From NCBI GenBank assembly GCA_963932145.1, contig CAWVQA010000092.1:186001-250000 (forward strand): a stretch of DNA of 64,000 nucleotides, in the 5' to 3' direction. Both the position numbers and the translations under genes were made by a program. Of the stretch, positions 37,055-49,914 are shown one piece after another. Each line of letters begins with the position of its first letter. The stretch's first letter is position 1. The notes beneath the pieces are model-generated. The model did not search any database. It had not been told where the DNA came from and saw nothing but the letters and a program-made list of their open reading frames with translations. This stretch comes from Acanthosepion lycidas (taxonomy: Eukaryota > Mollusca > Cephalopoda > Sepiida > Sepiidae).

Positions 37055-38863
37055 TTGCCTTCAAATTCATACCGTGATCGTAGCATGCATGGACTCGACT
37101 CACATGACTGGGATTTCCATGAAAAAGATTGTGGGCAGAAAATATGTGATCACTGTACATTTCTCTTCTGTTTCCCATTACAATTTCTATTTTACTTCCT
37201 CAATTTACCATTATGGACAGGGAAAGACCTAATCTAAGATCTGCAAAAAAATATTTTGCCTTCAAATTCATACCGTGATCGTAGTATGCCTGGACTCGAC
37301 TCATATGACTGGGATTTCCATGAAAAAGATTGTGGGCACAAAATACGTGATCACTGTACATTCCTCTTCTGTTTCCCATTACTATTTCTATTTTACTTCC
37401 TCAATTTAGCATTATGGATAGGGAAAGACCTAATCTAAGATCAGCAAAAAAATATTTTGCCTTCAAATTCATACCGTGATCGTAGCATGCATGAACTCGA
37501 CTCATATGACTGGGATTTCCATGAAAAAGATTGTGGGCACAAAATGGGTGATCACTGTACATTTCTCTTCTGTTTCCCATTACTATTTCTATTTTACTTC
37601 CTCAATTTAGCATTATGCACAGGGAAAGACCTAATCTAAGATCAGCAAAAAAATTTTTTGCCTTCAAATTCATACCGTGATCGTAGCATGCATGGACTCG
37701 ACTCATATGACTGTGATTTCCATGAAAAAGATTGTGGGCACAAAATGGGTGATCACTGTACATTTCTCTTCTAGTTCCCATTAGTATTTCTATTTTACTT
37801 CCTCAATTTAGCATTATTGACTGGGATAGACCTAATCTAAGATCTGCAAAAAAATATTTTGCCTTCAAATTCATACCGTGATCGTAGCATGCCTGGACTC
37901 GACTCATATGACTGGGATTTCCATGAAAAAGATTGTGGGCACAAAATGCGTGATCACTGTACATTTCTCTACTGTTTCCCATTACTATTTCTATTTTACT
38001 TCCTCAATTTAGCATTATGGACAGGGAAAGTCCTAATCTAAGATCTGCAAAAAAATATTTTGCCTTCAAATTCATACCGTGATCGTAGCATGCCTGGACT
38101 CGACTCATATGACTGGGATTTCCATGAAAAAGATTGTGGGCACAAAATGCATGATCACTGTACATTTCTCTTCTGTTTCCCATTACTATTTCTATTTTAC
38201 TTCCTCAATTTAGCATTATGGACAGGGAAAGTCCTAATCTAAGATCTGCAAAAAAATATTTTGTCTTCAAATTCATACCGTGATCGTAGCATGCCTGGAC
38301 TCGACTCATATGACTGGGATTTCCATGAAACAGATTGTGGGCACAAAATGCGTGATCACTGTACATTTCTCTTCTGTTTCCCATTACTATTTCTATTTTA
38401 CTTCCTCAATTTAGCATTATGGACAGGGAAAGACCTAATCTAAGATCTGCAAAAAAATATTTTGCCTTCAAATTCATACCGTGATCGTAGCATGCCTGGA
38501 CTCGACTCATATGACTGGGATTTCCATGAAAAAGATTGTGGGCACAAAATACGTGATCACTGTACATTTCTCTTCTGTTTCCCATTACTATTTCTATTTT
38601 ACTTCCTCAATTTAGCATTATGGACAGGGAAAGACCTAATGTAAGATCTGCAAAAAAATATTTTGCCTTCAAATTCATACCGTGATCGTAGCATGCCTGG
38701 ACTTGACTCATATGACTGGGATTTCCATGAAAAAGATTGTGGGCACAAAATGCGTGATCACTGTACATTTCTCTTCTGTTTCCCATTACTATTTCTATTT
38801 TACTTCCTCAATTTAGCATTATAGACAGGGAAAGACCTAATCTAAGATCTGCAAAAAAATATT
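37055..38863 (+). repeat. Nine-monomer stretch related to 56935-57939
   Basis: It holds an NdeI-negative C (37055), B (37256), a monomer with TTATGCACAGG (37457), a D monomer with an AAAATTTTTTGCC junction and ACTGTGATTTCC (37658), CTCTACTGTTTCC with GAAAGTCC (37859), ATGCATGATC (38060), C4T (38261), C180G (38462) and TAG (38663). The three monomers from 37457 recur at 57136, 57337 and 57538. Monomer 37658 has a TAG at the TCTAGTTCCC site that 57337 lacks. Confidence 0.78.
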
Positions 38864-41275
38864 TTGTCTTCAAATTCATACCGTGATCGTAGCATGCCTG
38901 GACTCGACTCATATAACTGGGATTTCCATGAAAAAGATTGTGGACACAAAATGCGTGATCACTGTACATTTCTCTTCTGTTTCCCATTACTATTTCTATT
39001 TTACTTCCTCAATTTAGCATTATGGACTGGGAAAGACGTAATCTAAGATCTGCAAAAAAATATTTTGCCTTCAAATTCATACCGTGATCGTAGCATGCCT
39101 GGACTCGACTCATATGACTGGGATTTCCATGAAAAAGATTGTGGGCACAAAATACGTGATCACTGTACATTCCTCTTCTGTTTCCCATTACTATTTCTAT
39201 TTTACTTCCTCAATTTAGCATTATGGATAGGGAAAGACCTAATCTAAGATCAGCAAAAAAATATTTTGCCTTCAAATTCATACCGTGATCGTAGCATGCA
39301 TGCACTCGACTCATATGACTGGGATTTCCATGAAAAAGATTGTGGGCAGAAAATATGTGATCACTGTACATTTCTCTTCTGTTTCCCATTACAATTTCTA
39401 TTTTACTTCTTCAATTTACCATTATGGACAGGGAAAGACCTAATCTAAGATCTGCAAAAAAATATTTTGCCTTCAAATTCATACCGTGATCGTAGTATGC
39501 CTGGACTCGACTCATATGACTGGGATTTCCATGAAAAAGATTGTGGGCACAAAATGGGTGATCACTGTACATTTCTCTTCTATTTCCCATTAGTATTTCT
39601 ATTTTACTTCCTCAATTTAGCATTATGGACTGGGAAAGACCTAATCTAAGATCTGCAAAAAAATATTTTGCCTTCAAATTCATACCGTGATCGTAGCATG
39701 CCTGGACTCGACTCATATGACTGGGATTTCCATGAAAAAGATTGTGGGCACAAAATGCGTGATCACTGTACATTTCTCTTCTGTTTCCCATTACTATTTC
39801 TATTTTACTTCCTCAATTTAGCATTATGGACAGGGAAAGACCTAATCTAAGATCTGCAAAAAAATATTTTGCCTTCAAATTCATACCGTGATCGTAGCAT
39901 GCCTGGACTCGACTCATATGACTGGGATTTCCATGAAAAAGATTGTGGGCACAAAATGCGTGATCACTGTACATTTCTCTTCTGTTTCCCATTACTATTT
40001 CTATTTTACTTCCTCAATTTAGCATTATGGACAGGGAAAGACCTAATCTAAGATCTGCAAAAAAATATTTTGTCTTCAAATTCATACCGTGATCGTAGCA
40101 TGCATGGACTCGACTCATATGACTGGGATTTCCATGAAAAAGATTGTGGGCACAAAATGCGTGATCACTGTACATTTCTCTTCTGTTTCCCATTACTATT
40201 TCTATTTTACTTCCTCAATTTAGCATTATGGACAGGGAAAGACATAATCTAAGATCTGCAAAAAAATATTTTGCCTTCAAATTCATACCGTGATCGTAGC
40301 ATGACTAGACTCGACTCATATGACTGGGATTTCCATGAAAAAGATTGTGGGCACAAAATACGTGATCACTGTACATTTCTCTTCTGTTTCCCATTACTAT
40401 TTCTATTTTACTTCCTCAATTTAGCATTATGGACAGGGAAAGACCTAATCTAAGATCTGCAAAAAAATATTTTGCCTTCAAATTCATACCGTGATCGTAG
40501 CATGCCTGGACTCGACTCATATGACTGGGATTTCCATGAAAAAGATTGTGGGCACAAAATGCGTGATCACTGTACATTTCTCTTCTGTTTCCCATTACTA
40601 TTTCTATTTTACTTCCTCAATTTAGCATTATGGATAGGGAAAGACCTAATCTAAGATCAGCAAAAAAATATTTTGCCTTCAAATTCATACCGTGATCGTA
40701 GCATGCATGGACTCGACTCATATGACTGGGATTTCCATGAAAAAGATTGTGGGCACAAAATGGGTGATCACAGTACATTTCTCTTCTGTTTCCCATTACA
40801 ATTTCTATTTTACTTCCTCAATTTACCATTATGGACAGGGAAAGACCTAATCTAAGATCAGCAAAAAAATATTTTGCCTTCAAATTCATACCGTGATCGT
40901 AGCATGCATGGACTCAACTCATATGACTGGGATTTCCATGAAAAAGATTGTGGGCACAAAATGGGTGATCACTGTACATTTCTCTTCTATTTCCCATTAG
41001 TATTTCAATTTTACTTCCTCAATTTAGCATTATGGACTGGGAAAGACCTAATCTAAGATCTGCAAAAAAATATTTTGCCTTCAAATTCATAACGTGATCG
41101 TAGCATGCCTGGACTCGACTCATATGACTGGGATTTCCATGAAAAAGATTGTGGGCACAAAATGCGTGATCACTGTACATTTCTCTTCTGTTTCCCATTA
41201 CTATTTCTATTTTACTTTCTCAATTTAGCATTATGGACAGGGAAAGACCTAATCTAAGATCTGCAAAAAAATATT
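38864..41275 (+). repeat. 12-monomer block, second copy of the 4422-bp period
   Basis: This is colinear with 34442-36853. Private differences include CATATAACTGG and GTGGACAC in 38864, CATGCACTCG in 39266, TTCTTCAATT in 39266 and ACTTTCTC in 41075. The match fails after 41275, where a TAG monomer replaces the C180G monomer found at 36854. Confidence 0.85.
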
Positions 41276-42280
41276 TTGCCTTCAAATTCATACCGTGATC
41301 GTAGCATGCCTGTACTCGACTCATATGACTGGGATTTCCATGAAAAAGATTGTGGGCACAAAATGCGTGATCACTGTACATTTCTCTTCTGTTTCCCATT
41401 ACTATTTCTATTTTACTTCCTCAATTTAGCATTATAGACAGGGAAAGACCTAATCTAAGATCTGCAAAAAAATATTTTGTCTTCAAATTCATACCGTGAT
41501 CGTAGCATGCCTGGACTCGACTCATATGACTGGGATTTCCATGAAAAAGATTGTGGGCACAAAATGCGTGATCACTGTACATTTCTCTTCTGTTTCCCAT
41601 TAGTATTTCTATTTTACTTCCTCAATTTAGCATTATGGACAGGGAAAGACCTAATCTAAGATCTGCAAAAAAATATTTTGTCTTCAAATTCATACCGTGA
41701 TCGTAGCATGCCTGGACTCGACTCATATGACTGGGATTTCCATGAAAAAGATTGTGGGCACAAAATGCGTGATCACTGTACATTTCTCTTCTGTTTCCCA
41801 TTAGTATTTCTATTTTACTTCCTCAATTTAGCATTATGGTCTGGGAAAGACGTAATCTAAGATCTGCAAAAAAATATTTTGCCTTCAAATTCATACCGTG
41901 ATCGTAGCATGCCTGGACTCGACTCATATGACTGGGATTTCCATGAAAAAGATTGTGGGCACAAAATGCGTGATCACTGTACATTTCTCTTCTGTTTCCC
42001 ATTACTATTTCTATTTTACTTCCTCAATTTAGCATTATAGACAGGGAAAGACCTAATCTAAGATCTGCAAAAAAATATTTTGTCTTCAAATTCATACCGT
42101 GATCGTAGCATGCCTGGACTCGACTCATATGACTGGGATTTCCATGAAAAAGATTGTGGGCACAAAATGCGTGATCACTGTACATTTCTCTTCTGTTTCC
42201 CATTACTATTTCTATTTTACTTCCTCAATTTAGCATTATGGACAGGGAAAGACCTAATCTAAGATCTGCAAAAAAATATT

Positions 42281-42480
42281 TTGCCTTCAAATTCATACCG
42301 TGATCGTAGCATGCCTGGACTCGACTCATATGACTGGGATTTCCATGAAAAAGATTGTGGGCACAAAATGGGTGATCACTGTACATTTCACCTCTGTTTC
42401 CCATTACTATTTCTATTTTACTTCCTCAATTTAGCATTATGGACAGGGAAAGACCTAATCTAAGATCTGCAAAAAATATT
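42281..42480 (+). repeat. 200-bp monomer (A7 shortened to A6)
   Basis: The junction tract reads CTGCAAAAAATATT, one A short. The next monomer also has CATACCATGATC, a CpG loss at 19-20. The shift joins the upstream frame to the next monomer and creates a longer but meaningless open frame. Confidence 0.9.
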
Positions 42481-43083
42481 TTGCCTTCAAATTCATACCA
42501 TGATCGTAGCATGCATGGACTCGTCTCATATGACTGGGTTTTCCATGAAAAAGATTGTGGGCAGAAAATGTGTGATCACTGTACATTTCTCTTCTGTTTC
42601 CCATTACTATTTCTATTTTACTTCCTCAATTTACCATTATGGACAGGGAAAGACCTAATCTAAGATCTGCAAAAAAATATTTTGCCTTCAAATTCATACC
42701 GTGATCGTAGTATGCCTGGACTCGACTCATATGACTGGGATTTCCATGAAAAAGATTGTGGGCACAAAATGCGTGATCACTGTACATTTCTCTTCTGTTT
42801 CCCATTAGTATTTTTATTTTACTTCCTCAATTTAGCATTATGGACTGGGAAAGACCTAATCTAAGATCTGCAAAAAAATATTTTGCCTTCAAATTCATAC
42901 CGTGATCGTAGCATGCCTGGACTCGACTCATATGACTGGGATTTCCATGAAAAAGATTGTGGGCACAAAATGCGTGATCACTGTACATTTCTCTTCTGTT
43001 TCCCATTACTATTTCTATTTTACTTCCTCAATTTAGCATTATGGATAGGGAAAGACCTAATCTAAGATCAGCAAAAAAATATT

Positions 43084-43282
43084 TTGCCTTCAAATTCATA
43101 CCGTGATCGTAGCATGCCTGGACTCGACATATGACTGGGATTTCCATGAAAAAGATTGTGGGCACAAAATACGTGATCACTGTACATTTCTCTTCTGTTT
43201 CCCATTACTATTTCTATTTTACTTCCTCAATTTAGCATTATGGACAGGGAAAGACCTAATCTAAGATCTGCAAAAAAATATT
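43084..43282 (+). repeat. 199-bp monomer (2-bp deletion)
   Basis: CTCGACATATGACTGG replaces CTCGACTCATATGACTGG. The CATATG hexamer is retained. The counterpart monomer at 2943 is full length. Confidence 0.9.
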
Positions 43283-44890
43283 TTGCCTTCAAATTCATAC
43301 CGTGATCGTAGTATGCCTGGTCTCGACTCATATGACTGGGATTTCCATGAAAAAGATTGTGGGCACAAAATACGTGATCACTGTACATTCCTCTTCTGTT
43401 TCCCATTACTATTTCTATTTTACTTCCTCAATTTAGCATTATGGATAGGGAAAGACCTAATCTAAGATCAGCAAAAAAATATTTTGCCTTCAAATTCATA
43501 CCGTGATCGTAGCATGCCTGGACTCGACTCATATGACTGGGATTTCCATGAAAACGATTGTGGGCACAAAATGCGTGATCACTGTACATTTCTCTTCTGT
43601 TTCCCATTACTATTTCTATTTTACTTCCTCAATTTAGCATTATGGACAGGGAAAGACCTAATCTAAGATCTGCAAAAAAATATTTTGCCTTCAAATTCAT
43701 ACCGTGATCGTAGTATGCCTGGACTCGACTCATATGACTGGGATTTCCATGAAAAAGATTGTGGGCACAAAATACGTGATCACTGTACATTCCTCTTCTG
43801 TTTCCCATTACTATTTCTATTTTACTTCCTCAATTTAGCATTATGGATAGGGAAAGATCTAATCTAAGATCAGCAAAAAAATATTTTGCCTTCAAATTCA
43901 TACCGTGATCGTAGCATGCCTGGACTCGACTCATATGACTGGGATTTCCATGAAAAAGATTGTGGGCACAAAATGCGTGATCACTGTACATTTCTCTTCT
44001 GTTTCCCATTACTATTTCTATTTTACTTCCTCAATTTAGCATTATGGACAGGGAAAGACCTAATCTAAGATCTGCAAAAAAATATTTTGCCTTCAAATTC
44101 ATACCGTGATCGTAGCATGCCTGGACTCGACTCATATGACTGGGATTTCCATGAAAAAGATTGTGGGCACAAAATACGTGATCACTGTACATTTCTCTTC
44201 TGTTTCCCATTACTATTTCTATTTTACTTCCTCAATTTAGCATTATGGACAGGGAAAGACCTAATCTAAGATCTGCAAAAAAATATTTTGCCTTCAAATT
44301 CATACCGTGATCGTAGCATGCCTGGACTCGACTCATATGACTGGGATTTCCATGAAAAAGATTGTGGGCACAAAATGCGTGATCACTGTACATTTCTCTT
44401 CTGTTTCCCATTACTATTTCTATTTTACTTCCTCAATTTAGCATTATGGACTGGGAAAGACGTAATCTAAGATCTGCAAAAAAATATTTTGCCTTCAAAT
44501 TCATACCGTGATCGTAGCATGCCTGGACTCGACTCATATGACTGGGATTTCCATGAAAAAGATTGTGGGCACAAAATGCGTGATCACTGTACATTTCTCT
44601 TCTGTTTCCCATTACTATTTCTATTTTACTTCCTCAATTTAGCATTATGGACAGGGAAAGACCTAATCTAAGATCTGCAAAAAAATATTTTGCCTTCAAA
44701 TTCATACCGTGATCGTAGCATGCCTGGACTCGACTCATATGACTGGGATTTCCATGAAAAAGATTGTGGGCACAAAATGGGTGATCACTGTACATTCCTC
44801 TTCTGTTTCCCATCACTATTTCTATTTTACTTCCTCAATTTAGCATTATGGATAGGGAAAGACCTAATCTAAGATCAGCAAAAAAATATT
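43283..44890 (+). repeat. Paralogue of 3144-4751 (8 monomers)
   Basis: Eight monomers are colinear with 3144-4751 at a constant offset of 40139. Shared marks include CTGGTCTCG in the first monomer, the B-A dimer duplication, GACGTAATC in the sixth, and CCATCACTATTTC with ATGGGTG in the eighth (4551 and 44690). By eye only a few bases differ, such as AAAACGATT at 43554 and GATCTAATC near 43857. Confidence 0.88.
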
Positions 44891-45091
44891 TTGCCTTCAA
44901 ATTCATACCGTGATCGTAGCATGCATGGACTCGACTCATATGACTGGGATTTCCATGAAAAAGATTGTGGGCACAAAATGCGTGATCACTGTACATTTCT
45001 CTTCTGTTTCCCATTACTATTTCTATTTTACTTCCTCAATTTAGCATTATGGACAGGGAAAGACCTAATCTAAGATCTGCAAAAAAATATT
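44891..45091 (+). repeat. Chimeric monomer replacing 4752 plus 4953
   Basis: It starts as 4752 (GCATGCATGG) and ends as 4953 (ATGCGTG, CTGTTTCCCATTACTA, GGACAGGG). From the next monomer on, the offset to the first copy drops from 40139 to 39938, exactly one monomer. This is the expected product of an unequal exchange between neighbouring monomers, with the join between monomer positions 35 and 90. Confidence 0.85.
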
Positions 45092-47101
45092 TTGCCTTCA
45101 AATTCATACCGTGATCGTAGGATACCTGGACTCGACTCATATGACTGGGATTTCAATGAAAAAGATTGTGGGCACAAAATACGTGATCACTGTACATTCC
45201 TCTTCTGTTTCCCATTACTATTTCTATTTTACTTCCTCAATTTAGCATTATGGATAGGGAAAGACCTAATCTAAGATCAGCAAAAAAATATTTTGCCTTC
45301 AAATCCATACCGTGATCGTAGCATGCATGGACTCGACTCATATGACTGGGATTTCCATGAAAAAGATTGTGGGCAGAAAATATGTGATCACTGTACATTT
45401 CTCTTCTGTTTCCCATTACAATTTCTATTTTACTTCCTCAATTTACCATTATGGACAGGGAAAGACCTAATCTAAGATCTGCAAAAAAATATTTTGCCTT
45501 CAAATTCATACCGTGATCGTAGTATGCCTGGACTCGACTCATATGACTGGGATTTCCATGAAAAAGATTGTGGGCACAAAATACGTGATCACTGTACATT
45601 CCTCTTCTGTTTAGCATTACTATTTCTATTTTACTACCTCAATTTAGCCTTATGGATAGGGAAAGACCTAATCTAAGATCAGCAAAAAAATATTTTGCCT
45701 TCAAATTCAAACCGTGATCGTAGCATGCATGGACTCGACTCATATGACTGGGATTTCCATGAAAAAGATTGTGGGCACAAAATGGGTGATCACTGTACAT
45801 TTCTCTTCTATTTCCCATTAGTATTTCTATTTTACTTCCTCAATTTAGCATTATGGACAGGGAAAGACCTAATCTAAGATCTGCAAAAAAATATTTTGCC
45901 TTCAAATTCATACCGTGATCGTAGTATGCCTGGACTCGACTCATATGACTGGGATTTCCATGAAAAAGATTGTGGGCACAAAATACGTGATCACTGTACA
46001 TTCCTCTTCTGTTTCCCATTACTATTTCTATTTTACTACCTCAATTTAGCATTATGGATAGGGAAAGACCTAATCTAAGATCAGCAAAAAAATATTTTGC
46101 CTTCAAATTCATACCGTGATCGTAGCATGCCTGGACTCGACTCATATGACTGGGATTTCCATGAAAAAAATTGTGGGCACAAAATGCGTGATCACTGTAC
46201 ATTTCTCTTCTGTTTCCCATTACTATTTCTATTTTACTTCCTCAATTTAGCATTATGGACAGGGAAAGACCTAATCTAAAATCTGCAAAAAAATATTTTG
46301 CCTTCAAATTCATACCGTGATCGTAGCATGCCTGGACTCGACTCATATGACTGGGATTTCCATGAAAAAGATTGTGGGCACAAAATACGTGATCACTGTA
46401 CATTTCTCTTCTGTTTCCCATTACTATTTCTATTTTACTTCCTCAATTTAGCATTATGGACTGGGAAAGACGTAATCTAAGATCTGCAAAAAAATATTTT
46501 GCCTTCAAATTCATACCGTGATCGTAGCATGCCTGGACTCGACTCATATGACTGGGATTTCCATGAAAAAGATTGTGGGCACAAAATGCGTGATCACTGT
46601 ACATTTCTCTTCTCTTTCCCATTACTATTTCTATTTTACTTCCTCAATTTAGCATTATGGACAGGGAAAGACCTAATCTAAGATCTGCAAAAAAATATTT
46701 TGCCTTCAAATTCATACCGTGATTGTAGCATGCCTGGACTCGACTCATATGACTGGGATTTCCATGAAAAAGATTGTGGGCACAAAATGGGTGATCACTG
46801 TACATTTCACCTCTGTTTCCCATTACTATTTCTATTTTACTTCCTCAATTTAGCATTATGGACAGGGAAAGACCTAATCTAAGATCTGCAAAAAAATATT
46901 TTGCCTTCAAATTCATACCGTGATCGTAGCATGCCTGGACTCGACTCATATGACTGGGATTTCCATGAAAAAGATTGTGGGCACAAAATGCGTGATCACT
47001 GTACATTTCTCTTCTGTTTCCCATTACTATTTCTATTTTACTTGCTCAATTTAGCATTATGGACAGGGAAAGACCTAATCTAAGATCTGCAAAAAAATAT
47101 T
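45092..47101 (+). repeat. 10-monomer unit, first tandem copy
   Basis: It opens with GGATACCTGG plus ATTTCAATG (45092) and AAATCCATACC (45293), then TGTTTAGCATTAC (45494). It matches 5154-6359 for six monomers and the next unit (47102 onward) for most of its length. Monomer 46298 (ATACGTG start, GACGTAATC end) stands for two separate monomers of the next unit (48307 and 48508). Three monomers equivalent to 49111-49713 are missing before 46901. Confidence 0.82.
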
Positions 47102-49914
47102 TTGCCTTCAAATTCATACCGTGATCGTAGGATACCTGGACTCGACTCATATGACTGGGATTTCAATGAAAAAGATTGTGGGCACAAAATACGTGATCAC
47201 TGTACATTCCTCTTCTGTTTCCCATTACTATTTCTATTTTACTTCCTCAATTTAGCATTATGGATAGGGAAAGACCTAATCTAAGATCAGCAAAAAAATA
47301 TTTTGCCTTCAAATCCATACCGTGATCGTAGCATGCATGGACTCGACTCATATGACTGGGATTTCCATGAAAAAGATTGTGGGCAGAAAATATGTGATCA
47401 CTGTACATTTCTCTTCTGTTTCCCATTACAATTTCTATTTTACTTCCTCAATTTACCATTATGGACAGGGAAAGACCTAATCTAAGATCTGCAAAAAAAT
47501 ATTTTGCCTTCAAATTCATACCGTGATCGTAGTATGCCTGGACTCGACTCAAAGACTGGGATTTCCATGAAAAAGATTGTGGGCACAAAATACGTGATCA
47601 CTGTACATTCCTCTTCTGTTTAGCATTACTATTTCTATTTTACTTCCTCAATTTAGCCTTATGGATAGGGAAAGACCTAATCTAAGATCAGCAAAAAAAT
47701 ATTTTGCCTTCAAATTCATACCGTGATCGTAGCATGCCTGGACTCGACTCATATGACTGGGATTTCCATGAAAAAGATTGTGGGCACAAAATGGGTGATC
47801 ACTGTACATTTCTCTTCTATTTCCCATTAGTATTTCTATTTTACTTCCTCAATTTAGCATTATGGACAGGGAAAGACCTAATCTAAGATCTGCAAAAAAA
47901 TATTTTGCCTTCAAATTCATACCGTGATCGTAGTATGCCTGGACTCGACTCATATGACTGGGATTTCCATGAAAAAGATTGTGGGCACAAAATACGTGAT
48001 CACTGTACATTCCTCTTCTGTTTCCCATTACTATTTCTATTTTACTTCCTCAATTTAGCATTATGGATAGGGAAAGACCTAATCTAAGATCAGCAAAAAA
48101 ATATTTTGCCTTCAAATTCATACCGTGATCGTAGCATGCCTGGACTCGACTCATATGACTGGGATTTCCATGAAAAAGATTGTGGGCACAAAATGCGTGA
48201 TCACTGTACATTTCTCTTCTGTTTCCCATTACTATTTCTATTTTACTTCCTCAATTTAGCATTATGGACAGGGAAAGACCTAATCTAAAATCTGCAAAAA
48301 AATATTTTGCCTTCAAATTCATACCGTGATCGTAGCATGCCTGGACTCGACTCATATGACTGGGATTTCCATGAAAAAGATTGTGGGCACAAAATACGTG
48401 ATCACTGTACATTTCTCTTCTGTTTCCCATTACTATTTCTATTTTACTTCCTCAATTTAGCATTATGGACAGGGAAAGACCTAATCTAAGATCTGCAAAA
48501 AAATATTTTGCCTTCAAATTCATACCGTGATCGTAGCATGCCTGGACTCGACTCATATGACTGGGATTTCCATGAAAAAGATTGTGGGCACAAAATGCGT
48601 GATCACTGTACATTTCTCTTCTGTTTCCCATTACTATTTCTATTTTACTTCCTCAATTTAGCATTATGGACTGGGAAAGACGTAATCTAAGATCTGCAAA
48701 AAAATATTTTGCCTTCAAATTCATACCGTGATCGTAGCATGCCTGGACTCGACTCATATGACTGGGATTTCCATGAAAAAGATTGTGGGCACAAAATGCG
48801 TGATCACTGTACATTTCTCTTCTCTTTCCCATTAATATTTCTATTTTACTTCCTCAATTTAGCATTATGGACAGGGAAAGACCTAATCTAAGATCTGCAA
48901 AAAAATATTTTGCCTTCAAATTCATACCGTGATTGTAGCATGCCTGGACTCGACTCATATGACTGGGATTTCCATGAAAAAGATTGTGGGCACAAAATGG
49001 GTGATCACTGTACATTTCACCTCTGTTTCCCATTACTATTTCTATTTTACTTCCTCAATTTAGCATTATGGACAGGGAAAGACCTAATCTAAGATCTGCA
49101 AAAAAATATTTTGCCTTCAAATTCATACCGTGATCGTAGCATGCATGGACTCGTCTCATATGACTGGGTTTTCCATGAAAAAGATTGTGGGCAGAAAATG
49201 TGTGATCACTGTACATTTCTCTTCTGTTTCCCATTACTATTTGTATTTTACTTCCTCAATTTACCATTATGGACAGGGAAAGACCTAATCTAAGATCTGC
49301 AAAAAAATATTTTGCCTTCAAATTCATACCGTGATCGTAGTATGCCTGGACTCGACTCATATGACTGGGATTTCCATGAAAAAGATTGTGGGCACAAAAT
49401 ACGTGATCACTGTACATTTCTCTTCTGTTTCCCATCACTATTTCTATTTTACTTCCTCAATTTAGCATTATGGATAGGGAAAGACCTAATCTAAGATCAG
49501 CAAAAAAATATTTTGCCTTCAAATTCATACCGTGATCGTAGCATGCATGGACTCGACTCATATGACTGGGATTTCCATGAAAAAGATTGTGGGCACAAAA
49601 TGGGTGATCACTGTATATTTCTCTTCTATTTCCCATTAGTATTTCTATTTTACTTCCTCAATTTAGCATTATGGACTGGGAAAGACATAATCTAAGATCT
49701 GCAAAAAAATATTTTGCCTTCAAATTCATACCGTGATCGTAGCATGCCTGGACTCGACTCATATGACTGGGATTTCCATGAAAAAGATTGTGGGCACAAA
49801 ATGCGTGATCACTGTACATTTCTCTTCTGTTTCCCATTACTATTTCTATTTTACTTCCTCAATTTAGCATTATGGACAGGGAAAGACCTAATCTAAGATC
49901 TGCAAAAAAATATT
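47102..49914 (+). repeat. 14-monomer unit, second tandem copy (2813 bp)
   Basis: This repeats the 45092 unit but keeps all positions through the TTTCACCTCTG/CTCGTCTCATATG pair (48910, 49111) and the TGTATATTTC type D monomer (49513). From 47905 on it is colinear with 14601 onward at offset 33304. The CCGTGATTGTAGC mark is shared by 15606, 46700 and 48910. Confidence 0.82.
47504..47703 (+). repeat. 200-bp monomer (1-bp deletion at the NdeI site)
   Basis: CTCGACTCAAAGACTGGG replaces CTCGACTCATATGACTGGG, so NdeI is lost and one base is missing. The sister monomer at 45494 is intact, so the change arose after the unit was duplicated. Confidence 0.9.

Larger units (their letters stand above)
41276..43282 (+). 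repeat. Junction zone before the long-range duplicate
   Basis: This holds alternating TAG and C4T monomers (41276/41477, 41678, 41879/42080), then the linked pair TTTCACCTCTG (42281) and CTCGTCTCATATG plus GGGTTTTCC (42481), then A-like monomers. The pair recurs at 6360/6561, 15606/15807, 48910/49111 and 59346/59547. Three of the indel monomers in the second half of the window lie here or just after. Confidence 0.75.

Noticed and set aside
42439..42663. Longer open frames of 72-74 codons at 196-bp or A6 monomers (also near 21435 and 59103)
   Set aside because: These are frame joins caused by the 5-bp or 1-bp deletions, not new genes.
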